Source: Actinokineospora auranticolor (lineage in GTDB: Bacteria; Actinomycetota; Actinomycetes; Mycobacteriales; Pseudonocardiaceae). Taken from it: DNA of 64,000 nucleotides. The translations under genes were made by a program, and so were the position numbers. The first letter of the stretch is position 1. Each line of letters opens with the position of its first letter. This document shows, piece after piece, positions 14,958 to 22,929 of this stretch. The notes below the pieces were generated by a model. The model was not told the DNA's origin. It did no database searches and was given only the letters and a program-made list of their open reading frames with translations. The stretch is from NCBI RefSeq assembly GCF_002934265.1, contig NZ_PTIX01000012.1, positions 1-64,000 of the forward strand, given 5' to 3'.

Positions 14958-15328
14958 GCAGCAGGGATCGCAGGATCGGTGAGCTGGCCCGGGTGGAGTT
15001 CACCGGGTCGATGGGTGAGGCGATCGGGCACTACTCGGCGGCGTTGCGCACCATCTCGCGTCGCTGGGACACCGAGTTGGGGCTGGCGTCGGCGGACGTG
15101 CGGGCGGCTCTGGTGTCGATCCGCGGGTCGTGGCTGGGGCTGGACAAGGCGGCCCGGCGACTGCGGGCACGGCGGGTCGCGCGGCGGTTGCGGCGGGCTC
15201 AGTCGCTGGCATCGGCGCTGGCCGACCGCGCCGACCGGTTCCGGGTCCAGTACGCCAGGCAGTTCCTGGTGATGAGCGCCGACGAGGCCAAGGACCGCAC
15301 CCGCAAGCTGGACAGGAGCGGCGAATGA
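14954..15328 (+). CDS. AICE helical protein, first of a tandem paralogous pair
   Basis: A 124-aa, Arg-rich, almost wholly helical protein ('RRIGELARVEFTGSMGEAIG', 'KAARRLRARRVARRLRRAQS'). It aligns along its length with the next gene, sharing 'E-F-T-G', the 'L..LD..A/RLRARRVAR.LR.A..L' block and the C-terminal 'F..Q..R.F'. The pair arose by duplication. It lies just ahead of traB with ATGA overlaps, so a role in transfer is likely but undefined. Confidence 0.65.
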   Translation: MSSRDRRIGELARVEFTGSMGEAIGHYSAALRTISRRWDTELGLASADVRAALVSIRGSWLGLDKAARRLRARRVARRLRRAQSLASALADRADRFRVQYARQFLVMSADEAKDRTRKLDRSGE

Positions 15329-15702
15329 AGACCGCAGGGGAACGGATCGAGGAGATCGCCGACTGCGAGTTCACCGGGGACCGGGTGGCGGAGCGCATCG
15401 CCCGCTACGCCCAACTCACCCAGCGACTCGCCCACGACCTCGCCCGGGAACTGGACATCGCCGAGGAAGCGGCGGAGGCGGCGTTGCGGCGGCTCAAGGG
15501 CCACCCGCTGCTGGTGGGGATCGACGTGCGGTTGCGGGCGCGGAAGGTGGCGCGGGAGCTGCGTGAGGCCCGCGATCTGTGCAAGGGCATCTCCGCTGAG
15601 GCGGTCGCGTTCAACCTCCAGTTCCGCCGCGAGTTCGCCGAGGCGCTGGACCCGACCCGGGCCGCGAAGACCAAGCACCACCGAGGGGAGGTCGACCTGT
15701 GA
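15325..15702 (+). CDS. AICE helical protein, second of a tandem paralogous pair
   Basis: A 125-aa, charged helical protein ('GERIEEIADCEFTGDRVAERI', 'VRLRARKVARELREARDL'). It is a paralogue of the preceding gene, with more Glu and fewer Arg, so the two may form a hetero-oligomer. ATG 15325 overlaps the preceding stop, and its stop overlaps the traB start. Function unknown; context suggests conjugal transfer. Confidence 0.65.
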   Translation: MKTAGERIEEIADCEFTGDRVAERIARYAQLTQRLAHDLARELDIAEEAAEAALRRLKGHPLLVGIDVRLRARKVARELREARDLCKGISAEAVAFNLQFRREFAEALDPTRAAKTKHHRGEVDL

Positions 15703-17735
15703 TGCGCCGCAACACCAACGCCGTGACCATGGTCGCCGCCGACGAGGCGACCACACCACGCCTGTGGGCCAAGGTCGGCAGCCAGGCCGGGGTGTTGGCG
15801 CCGCCGTGGTTGTTGCTGGCCGGTACCGCCGGTGCCGGGGCGCTCTCGCACGCGGTGTGGGGCGATCCGGGCGAGGTCACCTGGGCCGCGGTCGCCGCGA
15901 CCCTGGGCACCACCGGCCTGTCCAGCCTGACATGGGCGATCACCCACGCGCGGCGGCTGCTGGGGCGGGTGCACGCCTCCGCCACGGTCGCGGCCACCGG
16001 GGCGTGGCTGACCACCGCCACGGTCACCGGCCTGGACTCCGAGGTGGTCACCGGCGCGCTGTGGTGGGGCGGGGCCGGTCTGGCGCTGTCGTGGAACCTG
16101 CGGACGGTCATCCGCCGCCTGGACCCCGACCAGCAGGGCGGAGCGGACGCGCTGGCCACCCTGTTCGACAAGGCCAAGGACCAAGCCGGACTCAAGGGCG
16201 CCCGCGCCCGGGCCACCCAGGTCACCGACCGCAAGATCAAGGGCGTGGTCGCGCTGGCGCCCGGTGAGGCGACCGTGCACGACGCACAGCGCTCGATCGG
16301 CAAACTGGAGTCCGGGATGCAGGTCCCGCCCGGCACGCTGGCGCTGGCCGCCAACCCCGACCGCGCCGACCTGGCCGAGATCACCGTCTCCGACCCGCGT
16401 GTGCTGCGCACCCCGATCCCGTGGCCCGGACCGTCCCGGCCTGGCGCGTCCGTCGCCGAACCGTTGCGGGTCGGGGGGTGGCAGGACGGCGACGACGGCG
16501 AGTTCATCCTGCCCGGCAGGCACTTGCAGGTCATGGGCATGAGCGGATCGGGCAAGAGCTTCGGCTCGGCCTGGAACACCCTGGCTGAGCTCATGACCCG
16601 CCGCGACGTGCAGATCATCGCCATCGACACCAGCAAGGACGAGCAGACTCTCGGTCCGCTCAAGCCCGGCCTGGCGGCCTTGGTGACCGACCAGAACAGC
16701 GCGGTCGAGATGCTGCGCAGGCTGCACCGCCAGATCCCCGAGCGCACCAAGACGCTGGGCCGCAACGGCTACAGCAAGTGGTCCGAGGGCTGTGGCATGG
16801 ACTTCGTGGTGCTGTGGATCGAGGAAGCCTCCAAGTTCCTCGCCGCGCTGTCGGGAAAGGACGAAGAGCGCTTCGAGGAGATCGTCAAGGAAGCCCGCTC
16901 CGCCGGAGTGGCCATCGTGCTGTCGCTGCAACGCTCCGACTACACCCAGATGCCCACCCTGGTGCGCGGCCAACTCTCCAAGTGGTGCTTCGGACTGGGC
17001 TCCTCCGACGACGCCAAGTGGGGATTGTCCACCCGCCAACAGAAGGTCGACACCGTCGCCCCCGAGGAGTGGGAGGCCAACTACCCCGGCATGTCCTACC
17101 TCGACGCACAAGGCGTCTCTGAGAAGCACGCCATGATGCCGCTGCGCTGCTACAGCTGGGGCGAGACCACCTACAGGGACGCCATGGCCGCCCACCTTGC
17201 CGAGTACCACCAGCCCCACGCCCCCGACCCGCTCACCGCCCGACTGCTGGGCCCAACCGCCACCGACACCCGAGACACCGACCTCACCGACACCGACGAC
17301 GAGGACACCGAGGAGTGGGACGTGGCCGCGGACGAGTTGGACGAGGCGGCCCGGCGTGACCCCGAGCTGGCCGACCCCGACACCGCGGTCACCGCCGCCG
17401 CGCGGCCCGACACCCCGATCCAGCACCCCACCGCCGAAGAGGCCCAGGCGGTGGAAAGCGACCCGCCCGCCCGGCGGGCCACCCCGGCGCAATCCCGCGC
17501 CGCGCTGCACGACTGGCTCACCGAACGCGTCGCGGCCGGACACGACACCTTCACCGCCTCCGACCCCAGCCTCGCCGCGCTGCGCCACCATCTCGGCATG
17601 GGACGCTCCTGGACCTACAAGGTCCTCGGGGAACTCCAGGAAGCCGGACGGCTGACCGTCCACAACGGCGTCTACACCATCGAACCCGACACCGACCACA
17701 CCCCCGACGTCGACACCGGGCAACTCGCCGCCTGA
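15699..17735 (+). CDS. traB: TraB/FtsK-type DNA translocase for conjugation
   Basis: This 678-aa protein has four N-terminal membrane helices (about residues 33-133). An FtsK/SpoIIIE motor domain follows, with Walker A 'GMSGSGKS' (about 279-286) and Walker B 'DFVVLWIEE' (about 367-375). After an acidic linker comes a C-terminal winged helix (about 605-655, 'LAALRHHLGMGRSWTYKVLGEL'). Single TraB proteins of this design move double-stranded DNA between mycelia after binding short clt repeats. GTG 15699 has 'gaggggagg' at ideal distance. A repeat-rich region directly follows the gene and may be clt. Confidence 0.9.
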   Translation: MMRRNTNAVTMVAADEATTPRLWAKVGSQAGVLAPPWLLLAGTAGAGALSHAVWGDPGEVTWAAVAATLGTTGLSSLTWAITHARRLLGRVHASATVAATGAWLTTATVTGLDSEVVTGALWWGGAGLALSWNLRTVIRRLDPDQQGGADALATLFDKAKDQAGLKGARARATQVTDRKIKGVVALAPGEATVHDAQRSIGKLESGMQVPPGTLALAANPDRADLAEITVSDPRVLRTPIPWPGPSRPGASVAEPLRVGGWQDGDDGEFILPGRHLQVMGMSGSGKSFGSAWNTLAELMTRRDVQIIAIDTSKDEQTLGPLKPGLAALVTDQNSAVEMLRRLHRQIPERTKTLGRNGYSKWSEGCGMDFVVLWIEEASKFLAALSGKDEERFEEIVKEARSAGVAIVLSLQRSDYTQMPTLVRGQLSKWCFGLGSSDDAKWGLSTRQQKVDTVAPEEWEANYPGMSYLDAQGVSEKHAMMPLRCYSWGETTYRDAMAAHLAEYHQPHAPDPLTARLLGPTATDTRDTDLTDTDDEDTEEWDVAADELDEAARRDPELADPDTAVTAAARPDTPIQHPTAEEAQAVESDPPARRATPAQSRAALHDWLTERVAAGHDTFTASDPSLAALRHHLGMGRSWTYKVLGELQEAGRLTVHNGVYTIEPDTDHTPDVDTGQLAA

Positions 17736-17785
17736 CCCCCGCGCGCGGCTGCGCGTAGGACACCCGGCCGCCGTGAAAATGATCT

Positions 17786-17931
17786 TGTCACGCGGGTGTC
17801 ACACCCACCCGCGACCGCTGTCACGGCACCTGTCACAGGCGGTGTCACGGCACCTGTCACGACCCGTGACACCGCCTGCGACCTCCCACTCTCCACCCCA
17901 ACCCCGCCCCGCGCGCCACCCCGACTGTCAC
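17786..17931. repeat. TGTCAC cluster 2, 12-bp phased (candidate clt or ori)
   Basis: TGTCAC begins at 17786, 17797, 17819, 17831, 17843 and 17855 with the complement at 17866 and another copy at 17926. Four copies are exactly 12 bp apart (17819-17855), some within a longer 'TGTCACGGCACC' unit. The cluster fills the 280-bp non-coding gap between traB and the HELGH gene; nothing else was seen there. Direct repeats behind traB are typical of clt; iterons before a replication block are typical of an origin. Confidence 0.6.
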
Positions 17932-18015
17932 GCGCGCCGACCGGCACCACCACCACACATCACCCCCAAGGCCACGCCCCCGGTTCGACGCGCCCAAAAG
18001 ACCCGAAGGAGTCCC

Positions 18016-18456
18016 ATGACCACCCAGCCCCCCGACCTCGACCCCCACCGACTCCAGGTCGCCATCCACGAACTGGGCCACTACATCGCCTGGCGCGATC
18101 TGCCCGGCGCCGGCATCCGCGCCGTGCGCGTCACCGGCCACGGACGCCACACCGAGGGCATCACCACCGTCGACTGGCCCACCGACGACAACGGCGCCCT
18201 CGACCACGGCTACCTCGTCGGTCTGCTCGCCGGACGCGAAGCCGACCTGTTCCACAAGCCGCACTCCACCATCCCCTACGACCCCAGAGGCTGCGCGTTC
18301 GACCTCGGCCTGTTCCGCCGCGTGCGCCGCCGTCACCAACCCTCCCGGCAATGGTCGGAACACGACCTACGCGCCAGCGCTCGCGCACTGATCCGCGCCC
18401 ACTGGGCCGAAATCCAACGACTCGCACCACGCCTGGCCCGCCGGGGACGGCTGTAA
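18016..18456 (+). CDS. Small HExxH-containing protein (peptidase-M41/M50-like)
   Basis: A 146-aa protein with 'VAIHELGHYIAWRDLPG' (about residues 16-32), which carries the HExxH zinc-protease motif in the helix context of FtsH-type M41 peptidases. It continues with 'GYLVGLLAGREADLF', resembling the third-ligand helix of that family. No AAA domain or transmembrane segment is present. ATG 18016 follows 'gaaggag'. It starts the replication block. It could be a small soluble protease or an inactive relative. Confidence 0.65.
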   Translation: MTTQPPDLDPHRLQVAIHELGHYIAWRDLPGAGIRAVRVTGHGRHTEGITTVDWPTDDNGALDHGYLVGLLAGREADLFHKPHSTIPYDPRGCAFDLGLFRRVRRRHQPSRQWSEHDLRASARALIRAHWAEIQRLAPRLARRGRL

Positions 18457-18522
18457 CCCAGGCCCCGCCCCGGAGAGCCGACCGCCGCCCCGTCCGTCCG
18501 ACTCCGTCTCGAAGGACTCACC

Positions 18523-19467
18523 ATGACTTCCTTGCTGTCTGCCGCGCTCGCCGCCGTCGAACGCGGATGGACCGTGTTCCCGTTGCAGCGCAACGGAAAA
18601 TTGCCCGCCTTCCACGGGCGCGACCGGTGCCCTCGGACGGGGCCGTGCGTGTCCGGGCACTTGGAGCCGGAGCGGCGGGCGATGGGCGACCCGGAGAAGG
18701 TCCGCTGGTACTGGGGCAGCGAGCGGGGCCGTGACTGCAACGTCGGGATCGCCACCGGCCCATCCGGGCTGTGCGTGGTGGACCTGGACATCGCCAAGGC
18801 CGACGACCCGCCGCGCCCGGCCGCGTGGGACCTCCCGGGTGTGGGGGACGGGGCCGACGTGTTCACCGTGGTCTGCCAGAGCGCGGGCCAGGAGGTCCCC
18901 TGGGACACCTTCACCGCGGCCACTCCCTCCGGCGGCACCCACCTGTACTTCACGGCCCCGGAAGGCGTGGAGTTGCGCTGCACCAACGGGGATCGCGGTC
19001 GTGGGCTGGGCTGGAAGGTCGATACCCGCGCGTGGGGCGGGCACGTCGCGGCCCCCGGGTCCACAGTCGACGGCCGCAACTACACCATCACCTACGACCG
19101 CGAGCCCGCGCCGCTGCCCGACTGGTTGGTGGCCCGGCTGCTCCCGCCCCCGGCCCCGATCGCTCCCCCGTTGCCCACGCGCGTGGGCGAGTCCCGGCGG
19201 GACAAGTACGTCCACGCGGCCGTGGTCGCCGAAACCGCCAAGGTCCGTGACGCCACCCACGACCGCAACGCCACCCTCTACGGCGCCGCTATCGCCCTGG
19301 GGCGCCTGGTCGCCGGGGGCGCGCTCACCGAGGACGACGCCCGCACCGCGCTCATGTCCGGCGCCGCCCGCCACATCGGCGTCCGCCGGTTCAGCGAACA
19401 CGAGGCCCACAAGACCATCACCTCTGGCATGCTCGCCGGAGCCAAGCGACCCCGTCAGGTGGCCTGA
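18523..19467 (+). CDS. Bifunctional DNA primase/polymerase (prim-pol)
   Basis: This 314-aa archaeo-eukaryotic-type prim-pol has the N-terminal 'AALAAVERGWTVFPLQRNGK', the metal-binding 'CVVDLDIAK' (about residues 84-92) and 'TPSGGTHLYFTAPEG' plus 'GGHVAAPGSTVDGR', all canonical of the family. A helical C-terminal part (about 215-314) likely belongs to the PriCT-like region. It is an initiator/primase for element replication with the RepA-like ATPase downstream. ATG 18523 follows 'gaaggac'. Confidence 0.88.
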   Translation: MTSLLSAALAAVERGWTVFPLQRNGKLPAFHGRDRCPRTGPCVSGHLEPERRAMGDPEKVRWYWGSERGRDCNVGIATGPSGLCVVDLDIAKADDPPRPAAWDLPGVGDGADVFTVVCQSAGQEVPWDTFTAATPSGGTHLYFTAPEGVELRCTNGDRGRGLGWKVDTRAWGGHVAAPGSTVDGRNYTITYDREPAPLPDWLVARLLPPPAPIAPPLPTRVGESRRDKYVHAAVVAETAKVRDATHDRNATLYGAAIALGRLVAGGALTEDDARTALMSGAARHIGVRRFSEHEAHKTITSGMLAGAKRPRQVA

Positions 19468-19468
19468 C

Positions 19469-20317
19469 ATGGGCACCATCACCCGCTTGCCGACCGTGCT
19501 GCCGAAGTTCCTGCTGGGTCTGCACCAGCCCAGCGATCTGCCGAGGGCGGGGGTTCCGGCGTTCGTGTCGGATACGCGGCTGCGGGCGCGCAAGACGCTG
19601 CCTCGGGCAGCTGCGCCGGTCGCCTACGACTCCGGCGGGTTCACCCAGTTGCAGAAACACGGCGCCTGGACCATCGGCCCCCGCGAGTACATCGCCCGAC
19701 TGCGCCGCTACCGCGACGAGATCGGCGGCATGCTCTGGGCCGCACAGCAGGACTGGATGTGCGAACCGCTGATCATCAGCGGCGGACGCGCCGGACCGAA
19801 CGTGTTCGTTGGCACCGGGTTGTCGGTGCCCATCCACCAACGCCGCACCGTGGACAACCTCATCGAGATGCGCGCCCTGGCCCCCGACCTATGGATCGTG
19901 CCGTCCTTGCAAGGCTGGGAAGTCGACGACTATCTACGCTGCCGCGACCTCTACGACCGGGCCGGGATCGACCTCACCGCCGAACCACTGGTCGGACTCG
20001 GCAGCGTCTGCCGACGACAAGGCACCAAGGAAGCCGGGCAGATCCTTCGCGTCTTGCACACAGAAGGCATCACCCGCATCCACGGGTTCGGCTTCAAAAC
20101 CCTCGGACTCATCGAACACGGCCACCTGCTCACCTCATCGGACTCCCTGGCCTGGTCCTACGACGCCCGCCAACTCCGACGCCTTTCCGGGCTGCCCGAC
20201 TGCCCCGGCACCCACAAGAACTGCGCCAACTGCCTGCCCTACGCCCTGCACTGGCGTGCCCGCGTCCTCGCAGCTGCCACAACGAACACCACAACCACCT
20301 GGGAGGCAGTCGCGTGA
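19469..20317 (+). CDS. TGT/DpdA-like transglycosylase (DUF7221 type)
   Basis: This 282-aa TIM-barrel protein is related to queuine tRNA-ribosyltransferase and the DNA-modifying DpdA enzymes. 'AYDSGGFTQL' (about residues 52-61) matches the TGT DSGGFQ motif with the catalytic Asp, 'VPSLQGW' (about 144) replaces the substrate-binding QGG loop, 'GLGSVCRRQGTKEAG' (about 176) parallels the GGLAVGE loop, and 'CPGTHKNCANC' (about 245-255) plus a His resembles the zinc site. It sits between the primase and RepA genes, coupled to the latter. It may insert a 7-deazaguanine into element DNA or tRNA. No deazapurine synthesis genes are in the window. Confidence 0.72.
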   Translation: MGTITRLPTVLPKFLLGLHQPSDLPRAGVPAFVSDTRLRARKTLPRAAAPVAYDSGGFTQLQKHGAWTIGPREYIARLRRYRDEIGGMLWAAQQDWMCEPLIISGGRAGPNVFVGTGLSVPIHQRRTVDNLIEMRALAPDLWIVPSLQGWEVDDYLRCRDLYDRAGIDLTAEPLVGLGSVCRRQGTKEAGQILRVLHTEGITRIHGFGFKTLGLIEHGHLLTSSDSLAWSYDARQLRRLSGLPDCPGTHKNCANCLPYALHWRARVLAAATTNTTTTWEAVA

Positions 20318-21354
20318 CCCCGCACCTGAGGCCCGTGGTCGACGCCAAACCGGTCCGTCGGCAGTCGCGGTGGACCGACACCGAACTCATGGCCACCCAG
20401 TTCCCCGAACCCCGCTGGGCCGTCCCCGGCCTGCTCTGCGAAGGGCTCAACATCCTCGCCGGAGCCCCAAAACTCGGAAAATCCTGGCTGTCGCTGGGAC
20501 TCGGCGCGTCCATCTCCACCGGAGAACCCGCCCTCGGTGTCGTCGACGTCGACAAAGGCCCCGTCCTCTACTGCGCCCTGGAGGACACCGGACGCCGCCT
20601 GCAACGCCGCCGTCGACACATGCTCAAAGCCGGTGGCAGGCCCTCACCCCTGCTGACCCTGGAAACCTCCTGCCCGCCCATGACCGCCGGAGGTGACGCG
20701 GTCATCGTGGACTGGTTGGAAGCCAACCCGGCCGCACGGCTGGTCATCATCGACACCTTCGAGAAGATGCGCGGCACCGACACCCCCGGCATGTCCGCCT
20801 ACGCCGCTGACTACCTCGCCGCCGGGCGGTTCAAGCGCATCGCCGACCACTACGAAGTCCCCATCCTGCTCATCCACCACGTCCGCAAACAGGGCCATGA
20901 AGACTGGTCAGCGCTCGTCTCCGGCACCAACGGCCTCACCGGCGCTGCCGACTCCATCCTCGTCCTCGAACGCGGGCGCGGGGAGGACACCGGGGTCCTG
21001 CACGTCACCGGCCGCGACGTCGAGGAAGCCGACTACGCCATGCGCTTCGACTCCGACACCGGCGCCTGGACCAAACTCGATGGCCCCGCCGAGGACTACC
21101 TCATGGCCGACACCCGCGTCCGCCTCATCCACCACATCCGCGCCTACCCCGGCAGCAAGCCCGCCGACATCGCCGAAGCCCTCGACATCAAGCCCGCCAC
21201 CGTCCGCAAAACCCTCGGACGCATGGTCACCGACGGACAACTCCGCAACGACCGCGGCGCCTACCACCCACCCAGTGACACCACCCCCGCCCCTGACCCG
21301 TCACACCTGTCACTCTGTCACTCCACCTCGGTTGACCAGCGGGAACGGCTGTGA
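20314..21354 (+). CDS. RepA-like AAA/RecA-fold ATPase of the replication block
   Basis: This 346-aa protein has Walker A 'GAPKLGKSW' (about residues 49-57) and Walker B 'LVIIDTFEKM' (about 143-152), the KaiC/RepA hexameric helicase type. A C-terminal winged helix (about 268-312, 'KPADIAEALDIKPATVRKTL') follows. GTG 20314 overlaps the previous stop. It probably acts as replicative helicase/initiator with the prim-pol. Its 3' end overlaps the third TGTCAC cluster. Confidence 0.82.
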   Translation: MTPHLRPVVDAKPVRRQSRWTDTELMATQFPEPRWAVPGLLCEGLNILAGAPKLGKSWLSLGLGASISTGEPALGVVDVDKGPVLYCALEDTGRRLQRRRRHMLKAGGRPSPLLTLETSCPPMTAGGDAVIVDWLEANPAARLVIIDTFEKMRGTDTPGMSAYAADYLAAGRFKRIADHYEVPILLIHHVRKQGHEDWSALVSGTNGLTGAADSILVLERGRGEDTGVLHVTGRDVEEADYAMRFDSDTGAWTKLDGPAEDYLMADTRVRLIHHIRAYPGSKPADIAEALDIKPATVRKTLGRMVTDGQLRNDRGAYHPPSDTTPAPDPSHLSLCHSTSVDQRERL

Positions 21355-21386
21355 CACCGCCTGTGACACCCCGACGACCCTGTCAC
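21275..21386. repeat. TGTCAC/GTGACA cluster 3
   Basis: The hexamer or its complement occurs at 21275, 21308, 21316, 21351, 21363 and 21381, with a CGTCAC variant at 21299. The GTGACACC pair at 21351/21363 is again 12 bp apart. It covers the 3' end of the RepA-like gene and the gap before xis. The location upstream of xis/int suggests control of excision or a replication iteron set. Confidence 0.5.
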
Positions 21387-21410
21387 TCCGCACAAACCGG
21401 GGGAAACGCC

Positions 21411-21641
21411 ATGGCCGACCGTCACGTCCCCACCATTGTCCCGCCTCGACACCTCTACAAGGTCGAGGAAGCCGCACAACTGCTCTCCATCAGCCGATCC
21501 GCTACCTACGAACTCATCCGCGCCGGAGAACTCAACACCGTCACCATCGGCCGCTCCCGCCGCGTCCCCGCAACTGCAATCAGCGACTACATCGGCCGAC
21601 TCCTCTCCGGGGCGGAGGTGCGTTATGACCAAGCGTCGTAG
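21411..21641 (+). CDS. xis: Excisionase (Xis)
   Basis: A 76-aa protein with the excisionase-type winged helix 'LYKVEEAAQLLSISRSATYE' followed by 'LIRAGELNTVTIGRSRRVP'. ATG 21411 is preceded by 'gggggaaacgcc'. The 3' end overlaps the integrase start, the usual xis-int arrangement, and the factor should direct excision from tRNA-Thr. Confidence 0.9.
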   Translation: MADRHVPTIVPPRHLYKVEEAAQLLSISRSATYELIRAGELNTVTIGRSRRVPATAISDYIGRLLSGAEVRYDQAS

Positions 21642-22818
21642 TCGAGGTGACGGCAGTCTCCGGTGGGACAAGACTCGCGAACGCTACATCGCTGAAATAA
21701 CCGTGGGCTACACCCCGGCCGGAAAGCGCATCACCCGCAAGGCCAGCGCCAGGACGAGGAAGGCCGCCAACGACAAACTCAAGGAGATGGTGCGCAATCT
21801 CGACGACGGCCTTGCGGCAAAGGCATCGGCGACTTACACGGTCGGCGACGCCGTGAACGATTGGATGGCGAATTACGAGTTGATCGGTCGAGACCCAAAT
21901 ACGGTCAGGACCGTACGGTCGCTCGTCATCCACCATATCCTGCCTGATCTAGGAGCCCGAAAGCTGGTGGACCTTTCGGCCGAGGACGTGGACCGGTGGC
22001 TTGCCGCAAAGGCGCAGACGATGGTCACATCAACCCTCCGAAATCTCCGGTCGATCCTCCGCAGGGCTATCACGCGCGCACTGGCGCGTGACCGAGTAAA
22101 GCGGAATGTCGTACTCCTCTGCGACTGCCCAACCGGGAAGGGGAAGGGGAGACCGTCCAAGTCCCTCACGCTCGCCCAAGCGGAAGCCGTGATGAAGGCA
22201 GCGGAAAAATCACCGATGCGTGGCTACGTCGTTGTGGCCTTGCTGACAGGGGCACGAACCGAGGAATTGCGCGCACTCACCTGGAATGACGTGGACACGG
22301 TTGGGGCGCTTGATGCATCACCGGCCGTGCCTCCCAATATTCAGGTGCTGCGCTCGGTGCGGGCGAGCGGTGACACAAAGACCAAGAAGTCGCGCCGTGC
22401 GCTTGCACTGCCCCAGCGAGCCGTGGACGCGCTCAAAGCGCACAGAAGGCTTCAGGAAATTGCGCGCGAAGCCGCTGGCAAGTTGTGGCGTGACCACGGG
22501 TTGGTGTTCCCCACGATGTTCGGCACTCCCCAGGACGTCAACAACGTGAGACGCGACTTCCGGCGCGTGATCAAAGCGGCGGGATTGCCAGGAGTCCAGT
22601 GGACTCCCCGCGAGTTGCGGCACAGCTTCGTCTCGCTGCTCTCCGACAGTGGCGTCCCCCTCGAACAGATCTCCCGCCTTGTGGGGCACTCCAGCACGGC
22701 CGTCACCGAGCTGGTCTACCGGAAGCAGATCCGGCCCGTCATCGACGACGGTGCGGTGGCCATGGACCGCCTGTTCCCAGGCGCCCAAGACGACCGGGGG
22801 GAGACCGGGGCGGCTTAG
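21625..22818 (+). CDS. int: Tyrosine site-specific integrase
   Basis: This 397-aa integrase has an N-terminal arm-binding domain ('RRSRGDGSLRWDKTRERYIAE'), a SAM-like core-binding domain (about residues 70-150), and a catalytic domain with Arg in 'GARTEELRAL' (about 210-219), H-x-x-R in 'RELRHSF' (about 329), His in 'VGHSS' and the nucleophilic Tyr in 'VYRKQ' (about 366). ATG 21625 overlaps xis. The gene ends 69 bp from attR. It catalyses recombination between the element and the tRNA-Thr 3' end. Confidence 0.95.
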   Translation: MTKRRSRGDGSLRWDKTRERYIAEITVGYTPAGKRITRKASARTRKAANDKLKEMVRNLDDGLAAKASATYTVGDAVNDWMANYELIGRDPNTVRTVRSLVIHHILPDLGARKLVDLSAEDVDRWLAAKAQTMVTSTLRNLRSILRRAITRALARDRVKRNVVLLCDCPTGKGKGRPSKSLTLAQAEAVMKAAEKSPMRGYVVVALLTGARTEELRALTWNDVDTVGALDASPAVPPNIQVLRSVRASGDTKTKKSRRALALPQRAVDALKAHRRLQEIAREAAGKLWRDHGLVFPTMFGTPQDVNNVRRDFRRVIKAAGLPGVQWTPRELRHSFVSLLSDSGVPLEQISRLVGHSSTAVTELVYRKQIRPVIDDGAVAMDRLFPGAQDDRGETGAA

Positions 22819-22837
22819 TCACTCACTTAGTCACTCA
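22814..22837. repeat. Tandem 12-bp repeat at the int/attR junction
   Basis: CTTAGTCACTCA is present twice head to tail (22814-22825, 22826-22837), the first copy covering the int stop codon. A related 'agtcactcgc' occurs near attL at about 7267. This makes the motif a candidate integrase arm site. Confidence 0.45.
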
Positions 22838-22846
22838 GAGACGACT

Positions 22847-22880
22847 CAGGCCCCGTCCACACCACTGTGGACGGGGCCTG
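22847..22880. terminator. Element-borne hairpin between int and attR
   Basis: A perfect 14-bp stem (CAGGCCCCGTCCAC and complement) with a 6-nt loop lies 28 bp after int and 8 bp from the 3' end of the minus-strand tRNA-Thr. It can terminate both int and the tRNA transcript, whose own terminator was displaced to 7081-7118 by the insertion. Confidence 0.75.
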
Positions 22881-22886
22881 ACCTGC

Positions 22887-22929
22887 GAGCCGCCTAAGGG
22901 AATCGAACCCTTGACCTGTTCATTACGAG
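22887..22929. repeat. attR: 43-bp repeat overlapping the tRNA-Thr 3' end
   Basis: Identical to 7128-7170. The repeat covers the tRNA 3' end through most of the anticodon arm, so integration restores a complete tRNA-Thr gene on this side. Confidence 0.9.

Larger units (their letters stand above)
7128..22929. mobile_element. Actinomycete integrative and conjugative element (AICE) in tRNA-Thr(CGT)
   Basis: The element is bounded by an identical 43-bp sequence at 7128-7170 and 22887-22929; the right copy is the 3' part of an intact tRNA-Thr. It holds the full AICE set: tyrosine integrase and Xis next to attR, a replication block (prim-pol, RepA-like ATPase), a KorSA-like GntR regulator with a divergent operon, a Pra-like NUDIX gene, spread proteins and a single FtsK/TraB-type translocase for double-stranded DNA transfer. 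There is no relaxase, as expected for this class. Accessory genes cluster at the attL end. No broken core gene was seen apart from a likely frameshift at 11302, so it may still be mobile. Confidence 0.92.
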
